From contig JAEEQU010000036.1 in assembly GCA_016285415.1 (NCBI GenBank), positions 1 to 10,257 on the forward strand: a stretch of 10,257 nt of DNA, read 5' to 3'. Positions 7,710 to 10,257 of the stretch are shown piece by piece. The number at the start of each line of letters is the position of its first letter. The stretch's first letter is position 1. The stretch is from Alphaproteobacteria bacterium (GTDB lineage: Bacteria > Pseudomonadota > Alphaproteobacteria > Rs-D84). Under the pieces are notes generated by a model. The model was not told the origin of the DNA and did no database searches. It was given only the letters and a program-made list of their open reading frames with translations. The translations under genes were made by a program, and so were the position numbers.

Positions 7710-7738
7710 ATAGTAACATATCGCGATATATTTTCTAA
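7710..7738 (-). promoter_or_regulatory. Possible promoter with a 12-bp palindrome in the spacer
   Basis: TTAGAA (7733-7738), 17 bases, then TACTAT (7710-7715) on the minus strand, 22 bases before the ATG at 7688. Both boxes match the consensus at only four of six positions. A perfect palindrome ATATCGCGATAT (7718-7729) fills the spacer, a usual place for an operator. Both parts are weak evidence alone. Confidence 0.35.
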
Positions 7739-7756
7739 CCCGAATATTAAAGATTT

Positions 7757-8050
7757 TTAGTTACCCATATTGTTAATTTCATTATAGTGCGCAAAGACAC
7801 CAAATTGTGCAGTTTTTTGTTTATTGAAACGACCGTATAATTGCATTATGCGTGATAATTCCTGCGGTGTTGACGCCGTATAAATTTTGTTTTGCGTATT
7901 CGTTGATTTTGAACGCGGTGCATCCGTGGTATTCTTGCTGTCCTTTGCCATAAATGGTGACGCACACATTCCGAAACACAAAGTGCCAAACAACATAACC
8001 CAAGCCCCGCAATGAACAAAATCATCGAGATACCATTTTTGCCGACTCAT
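7757..8050 (-). CDS. Small membrane-anchored hypothetical protein, 97 aa
   Basis: No family is recognised. A hydrophobic, cysteine-bearing segment at about 11-34 (CGAWVMLFGTLCFGMCASPF) looks like a single membrane anchor or an uncleaved signal. A hydrophilic Ser/Thr/Lys linker (35-54) follows, then a helical-looking end with KIYTASTPQELSRIMQLYG at 55-73. The YTASTPQEL part loosely recalls the Y-x-S...P-x-[DE] motif of neighbouring small proteins, but the spacing differs and I do not count it as a member. The ATG at 8050 is chosen over a TTG two codons upstream because AAGGA lies 6 bases before the ATG. A strong promoter sits directly upstream, and the 198-residue protein gene follows without an intervening terminator, so the two probably form a unit. 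Confidence 0.7.
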   Translation of the reverse strand: MSRQKWYLDDFVHCGAWVMLFGTLCFGMCASPFMAKDSKNTTDAPRSKSTNTQNKIYTASTPQELSRIMQLYGRFNKQKTAQFGVFAHYNEINNMGN

Positions 8051-8077
8051 ATCCAATCCTTTTTATTTTACAATAAA

Positions 8078-8105
8078 AATATAGCACAAATATTTACATT
8101 GTCAA
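8078..8105 (-). promoter_or_regulatory. Promoter of the 97-aa membrane protein gene
   Basis: Perfect TTGACA (8100-8105), 16 bases, then TATATT (8078-8083) on the minus strand, with TGTGC just before the -10 box. The predicted start near 8071 leaves a leader of about 20 bases containing the AAGGA site. Confidence 0.8.
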
Positions 8106-8120
8106 GCAACATAAATAAAA

Positions 8121-8150
8121 AGTAAATTAAACCCGCCATCGCTGGCGGTT
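8121..8150 (-). terminator. Rho-independent terminator after the 63-aa gene
   Basis: CCGCCA / TGGCGG stem (8133-8138 with 8143-8148) and a four-base loop, starting a few bases after the stop at 8154. On the minus strand it is followed by an interrupted T tract (GGGTTTAATTTAC), so termination may be less efficient than at the other hairpins here. Confidence 0.7.
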
Positions 8151-8153
8151 TTA

Positions 8154-8345
8154 TTATCTGGATCGTTTTATTTTTCTTAAATTCATACGTTTGGCAGCCA
8201 TTTGTGCAAAATACTTGGCACGCAAATCTTCGGGTAAATCTGAACTGGAATTATATGTTGCGGAGTGTACTTTGTTATTTGCATCCGTTTGCAATACCAA
8301 AACTTTCTGACGACCATGACCAAACCGAATAAAATGCACCAACAT
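8154..8345 (-). CDS. Small hypothetical protein, 63 aa, Y31-S33-P38-Y45-Q48 family
   Basis: This basic 63-residue protein has no known family name that I can give. Its first 28 residues look like strands around an Asp-Ala-Asn-Asn turn (KVLVLQTDANNKVHS). A helix seems to begin at the motif ATYNSSSDLPEDLRAKYFAQ (29-48), and the tail is rich in Lys and Arg (52-63). Y31, S33, P38, Y45 and Q48 occupy the same residue numbers as in the 58- and 79-residue proteins nearer the 5S gene, and the 63- and 79-residue proteins align without gaps over about 37 residues (shared V, Y, S, D, P, Y, A, Q). This supports both common ancestry and the chosen ATG, which also has AAGGAT upstream. It lies 12 bases behind the 162-residue membrane protein gene and shares its transcript. 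Confidence 0.75.
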   Translation of the reverse strand: MLVHFIRFGHGRQKVLVLQTDANNKVHSATYNSSSDLPEDLRAKYFAQMAAKRMNLRKIKRSR

Positions 8346-8357
8346 TTGTAATCCTTT

Positions 8358-8846
8358 TTATTTTGCGCGTCGTAAACTATCACGATAATTTTCAACTTTC
8401 TGTTTTTGTTCTAAATATTTAGACAAAGTTTTTTCGTATTTAGCATCCGCTGTTTTGGTTTCTTTTCGGTTATTTTCTGATAAATTCGCGATTGCAAGCA
8501 AAACAGCCAATGCGGTTCCGCCCAAAAGGAATGCCGATGCAACACCACTATGTTTATTCCAAAATTTCTGCCATTTTTGTTTACGGTTTATACGCGCCAG
8601 CAATGGCCTTGCCAATGCATATGTTTCTTTATTCATTGTATAATATCTGCGATTGAAATAAATTTGTCTTGTTTTTACCAGCAACAATAATGTTTCTGTT
8701 TTTTTATCTATTTCCAATGCATCTTGACATGATGAATTTGCATCATAACAAAAAGATACTCGACATATCCTGATTTTCTTAGATTTTAATGCGTTTTGCG
8801 CGGTTATATTAATTTCTTCATCTGTTATCTGTTTCTTATCTGCCAT
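8358..8846 (-). CDS. Single-pass membrane protein of unknown function, 162 aa
   Basis: No family is recognised. The N-terminal about 95 residues are soluble and mixed in structure, with C28, C33 and C40 close together and a strand-like run TETLLLLVKTRQIYFNRRYYT (50-70). A basic patch precedes a clear membrane helix at 102-122 (GVASAFLLGGTALAVLLAIAN). After it comes a charged, coiled-coil-like tail (125-160). The basic side is N-terminal, so the positive-inside rule puts the large domain in the cytoplasm and the coiled coil outside; that is inference. The ATG at 8846 is preferred over an in-frame start at 8924 because the promoter (8872-8900) lies inside that longer frame and AAAAGG sits just before the ATG. 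It heads a two-gene unit with the 63-residue protein. Confidence 0.75.
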   Translation of the reverse strand: MADKKQITDEEINITAQNALKSKKIRICRVSFCYDANSSCQDALEIDKKTETLLLLVKTRQIYFNRRYYTMNKETYALARPLLARINRKQKWQKFWNKHSGVASAFLLGGTALAVLLAIANLSENNRKETKTADAKYEKTLSKYLEQKQKVENYRDSLRRAK

Positions 8847-8871
8847 TATATACCTTTTTATTTGCATAAAA

Positions 8872-8900
8872 ATACTAGGCATTAAAAGAACAATTGTCAA
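8872..8900 (-). promoter_or_regulatory. Promoter of the 162-aa / 63-aa gene pair
   Basis: Perfect TTGACA (8895-8900), 17 bases, then TAGTAT (8872-8877) on the minus strand, placed just after the upstream terminator. The predicted start near 8865 gives a leader of about 19 bases with the AAAAGG site. Confidence 0.75.
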
Positions 8901-8910
8901 ATATATTAAC

Positions 8911-8933
8911 AAAAAACCGCCCATTTGGGCGGT
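8911..8933 (-). terminator. Rho-independent terminator after the transglutaminase-like gene
   Basis: ACCGCCC (8916-8922) pairs with GGGCGGT (8927-8933) around an ATTT loop, followed on the minus strand by TTTTTTG. It begins 15 bases after the stop at 8949. Confidence 0.88.
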
Positions 8934-8948
8934 GAATTAGCATACATT

Positions 8949-9557
8949 TTAATGTCGGCCAAAATGCATATTTTGTTTTGCGCACATTTCCATCAGCGGA
9001 ACGATAGTAAATTTCGGATTATTCATATCGCCACTGGCATAGACGTTTCGCAATTTTTCGTATGTATTTATCTTTATAAAATCTTGTGGTTTCATAATCG
9101 CGGTTATTAAATATAAACCATGAACATCACGGAATCCGAAATCTACCGTATTACCGACAACAACATTTGCATCTATAAATTCTAATTTTGACCGCCCTGG
9201 GTGAAACATGCGCAATTTGCCATCTAGTTCAACCGCTATCAGTTGATGACCGCCAATATTGCGATCTTCAGCTTTACGCGCCTTGCGCCAATCGGGCTCG
9301 TATGCGGTGCACACCACAGAATATTTCAAATCTGTACCTGCCGCCAATTTGCAGAATAACTTTGCTATTCCTGTACATCCTATAACATTCGCTGGAATTT
9401 TTTGCTCTATAATATCGTCCGCGGTCAACGAAAAATGCCAATCAGGATTGGTTATACCTGCGGCTTTCATATAGTCCGGACGACTGCGTGGTCCAACCGC
9501 ATGACGCAATATTTCTTCTATGTCTGTTAAAATATTCTGTATTGTATCTGTATTCAT
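8949..9557 (-). CDS. Transglutaminase-like (papain-fold) protein, tentative, 202 aa
   Basis: The central part resembles the transglutaminase-like cysteine-enzyme core. IGCTGIAKLFCKLAAG (59-74) fits the Cys-helix block with C61 as candidate nucleophile, and GGHQLIAVELDGKLRMFHPG (102-121) fits the His-strand block with H104, followed by a second strand. The usual third residue, an Asp in a D-P pair, appears as H119-P120, so catalytic status is uncertain. Family members act as proteases, peptidases or amide-group transferases; no substrate can be named. No signal peptide or membrane helix is visible, so a cytoplasmic place is likely. I chose the ATG at 9557; in-frame ATGs at 9566 and, further out, a start at 9593 exist but overlap the -10 box and the preceding terminator. 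There is no ribosome binding site, and the predicted transcript starts almost at the ATG. It is a single-gene unit. Confidence 0.6.
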   Translation of the reverse strand: MNTDTIQNILTDIEEILRHAVGPRSRPDYMKAAGITNPDWHFSLTADDIIEQKIPANVIGCTGIAKLFCKLAAGTDLKYSVVCTAYEPDWRKARKAEDRNIGGHQLIAVELDGKLRMFHPGRSKLEFIDANVVVGNTVDFGFRDVHGLYLITAIMKPQDFIKINTYEKLRNVYASGDMNNPKFTIVPLMEMCAKQNMHFGRH

Positions 9558-9564
9558 ATCATGC

Positions 9565-9573
9565 ATTATATCA
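9565..9573 (-). promoter_or_regulatory. Extended -10 promoter of the transglutaminase-like gene
   Basis: The minus strand reads TGATATAAT, a perfect extended -10 element (TGnTATAAT). No good -35 box lies 16-18 bases upstream, where the terminator of the preceding unit sits. A start about seven bases downstream would be at or next to the ATG at 9557. Confidence 0.6.
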
Positions 9574-9582
9574 CAAAAATAT

Positions 9583-9610
9583 AAAAAAACCACCTAAACG
9601 GTGGCTTTTT
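9583..9610 (-). terminator. Rho-independent terminator after the 58-aa / 79-aa pair
   Basis: CCACC (9590-9594) pairs with GGTGG (9600-9604) around a five-base loop, followed on the minus strand by a run of seven T (9583-9589). The stop of the 79-residue gene at 9609 touches its upstream edge. Confidence 0.85.
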
Positions 9611-9848
9611 ATTGCTGACGCGCCAAGAACTTGCTTCGCATTTTCACGCTTTCAATACACTGACGCGCCCATAATTCTGACATTTCTGGTGTTTCTGCAA
9701 ATGCCTGCGCAATATACATCATCATTTCTTCACGTGGCATATCAAGTATAGATCCATAATTCTCTTTGATGACACGTTCGCCATTTGCGTTTTCTATAAC
9801 ACAGATGTCTTTTTGTAAATCAGGTGTTGTTCTTCTTATAAAATTCAT
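9609..9848 (-). CDS. Small hypothetical protein, 79 aa, Y31-S33-P38-Y45-Q48 family
   Basis: Residues 14-27 form a probable beta hairpin around an Asn-Gly turn (ICVIENANGERVIK), followed by YGSILDMPREEMMMYIAQAF at 31-50. The invariant Y31, S33, P38, Y45 and Q48 match the 58- and 63-residue proteins position for position. A longer C-terminal extension (51-79), probably helical and ending KFLARQQ, is unique to this member. There is one cysteine at 16 and one at 64, and no signal peptide or membrane segment. The ATG at 9848 is chosen because AAAGGAT lies just upstream; a longer frame starting at 9884 would overlap the previous gene and would break the shared numbering. It follows the 58-residue gene after 11 bases and ends in a terminator. 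Family membership is well supported, function unknown. Confidence 0.78.
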   Translation of the reverse strand: MNFIRRTTPDLQKDICVIENANGERVIKENYGSILDMPREEMMMYIAQAFAETPEMSELWARQCIESVKMRSKFLARQQ

Positions 9849-9859
9849 TGTTTTATCCT

Positions 9860-10036
9860 TTATCTGCTGAAAACACGACGGCACGCGGGATGTTGTATTT
9901 GATACCTTCTGCGCATATCACCCGGCATTGAATAAATAGAACCGTATGTTTTGCTGACCCATTTACCGTTTACTTTCTCTATGGTTGTAATCGGCGCATA
10001 TGATGTTGTATTTAAAAACACTATATTTTTTGACAT
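9860..10036 (-). CDS. Small hypothetical protein, 58 aa, Y31-S33-P38-Y45-Q48 family, directly behind 5S rRNA
   Basis: This short frame runs from an ATG with AGAGG five bases upstream to a TAA. The product begins MSKNIVFLNTTSYAP, has a hairpin with an Asn-Gly turn (ITTIEKVNGKWVSK, 16-29), and then TYGSIYSMPGDMRRRYQIQ (30-48). It shares with the 79-residue neighbour the pattern I-E-x2-N-G-x2-V-x-K, then YGSI and MP, and keeps Y31, S33, P38, Y45 and Q48 in register. The last ten residues contain one cysteine and several Arg. It is small and basic, with no export signal. Only 34 bases separate its ATG from the T run of the 5S terminator, and I see no promoter there, so expression may come from rRNA read-through. 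The match to its neighbours is the main reason to call it a real gene. Confidence 0.7.
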   Translation of the reverse strand: MSKNIVFLNTTSYAPITTIEKVNGKWVSKTYGSIYSMPGDMRRRYQIQHPACRRVFSR

Positions 10037-10070
10037 ATTAACCTCTCTTCCTTTTATTTCCTTTTTTGGT

Positions 10071-10095
10071 TAAAAAAACCGCCACATGGGCGGTT
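10071..10095 (-). terminator. Rho-independent terminator of the 5S rRNA transcript
   Basis: AACCGCC (10077-10083) pairs with GGCGGTT (10089-10095) around a five-base loop, followed on the minus strand by a T run (10072-10078). It is about 30 bases past the 3' end of the 5S gene. Confidence 0.9.
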
Positions 10096-10114
10096 AAAAC
10101 GGTTTTCATGTCAT

Positions 10115-10250
10115 TTAGGTTTAATTCTGGCGACGACCTACTCTTCCGTGGCTTAAGCCAAAGTACCATCGGCGATACGAGGTTTCCCTGTCTGGTTCGG
10201 AATGGAACAGAGGGTGACTCCCGCTCTATAATCACCAGAATTAAACCTAA
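10115..10250 (-). repeat. 16-bp perfect inverted repeat enclosing the 5S rRNA (precursor processing stem)
   Basis: TTAGGTTTAATTCTGG (10115-10130) is the exact reverse complement of CCAGAATTAAACCTAA (10235-10250). The inner pairs are helix I of mature 5S rRNA; the outer pairs extend the helix into the precursor on both sides, as expected for an RNase-processed rRNA stem. Confidence 0.8.
10125..10241 (-). rRNA. rrf: 5S ribosomal RNA
   Basis: Read on the minus strand this is a complete 5S rRNA of about 117 bases. The diagnostic CCATTCCGAAC segment of the helix III loop is present, as are CGCCGATGGTAC in the helix IV/V region and GAAGAGTAGGTCG before the closing helix. The 5' and 3' ends pair (TTCTGG with CCAGAA). 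The sequence is close to alphaproteobacterial 5S, especially CTTAAGCCACGGAAGAGTAG. Mature ends are estimated from the helix and may be off by a few bases. The 23S gene would be expected beyond the right edge of the window, but it cannot be seen. Confidence 0.95.
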
Positions 10251-10257
10251 GAACATC

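Noticed and set aside
7757..8050. Including the 97-aa protein in the same family through YTASTPQEL
   Set aside because: Tyr and Pro are five residues apart rather than seven and the downstream Tyr/Gln do not align.
8358..8846. Including the 162-aa protein in the Y-x-S-x4-P family through its YYTMNKETYALAR segment
   Set aside because: The spacing does not fit and the proline is missing, so the likeness is too weak.
8847..8924. Longer N-terminus of the 162-aa membrane protein, adding a hydrophobic stretch
   Set aside because: The extra codons contain the promoter and overlap the preceding terminator; the ATG at 8846 has the ribosome binding site.
9849..9884. Longer start for the 79-aa protein
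   Set aside because: It overlaps the preceding 58-aa gene, lacks a ribosome binding site, and would break the shared residue numbering of the motif family.
10038..10256. A 72-residue minus-strand open frame across the right edge
   Set aside because: It lies over the 5S rRNA and its terminator and is a by-product of the rRNA sequence.

Overview
The window reads as AT-rich bacterial chromosome from a Gram-negative organism, most likely an alphaproteobacterium. The best evidence is the 5S rRNA on the minus strand at the right edge, whose 3' half (CTTAAGCCACGGAAGAGTAG, then GTCGTCGCCAG) resembles alphaproteobacterial 5S. The 800-residue valyl-tRNA synthetase is of the short kind found in Rickettsiales and archaea. 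The phage-type tail-fibre repeats at the left edge are common in gut phages and gut bacteria, so an uncultured gut-associated lineage is plausible. That habitat is inference. Ribosome binding sites are mostly AAGGA or AAAGGAT, and several promoters have a perfect TTGACA -35 box.

Layout from left to right. Positions 1-459 hold the 3' end of a plus-strand phage tail-fibre-like gene, which converges on a bidirectional terminator at 474-501. Everything else is on the minus strand and is transcribed right to left. A housekeeping block covers 0.5-5.85 kb: an OmpA-like periplasmic protein with a ComF-family protein 7 bp behind it, then valS whose stop codon overlaps the start of an acyl-ACP thioesterase (TAATG). 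At 5.9-7.0 kb are a zeta-toxin-like P-loop kinase and a small secreted protein with Glu-Pro-Val repeats and five cysteines.

The right-hand 3 kb (7.1-10.04 kb) is an accessory-looking array of small genes without recognisable names, cut into short units by hairpin terminators. They are a 58-residue and a 79-residue protein directly behind the 5S gene, a transglutaminase-like protein of 202 residues with a leaderless-looking promoter, a membrane protein (162 aa) followed by a 63-residue protein, and a membrane protein (97 aa) followed by a 198-residue protein. The 58-, 79- and 63-residue proteins share a motif, Y-x-S-x4-P-x6-Y-x2-Q, at exactly the same residue numbers (Y31, S33, P38, Y45, Q48). 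The 198-residue protein has a close variant. This is the most interesting signal in the window: a family of divergent small paralogues packed next to an rRNA gene, with two members each placed behind a small membrane-anchored protein.

No tRNA, CRISPR array, insertion sequence or origin was found. No stretch longer than about 120 bases lacks a gene, a terminator or a promoter.
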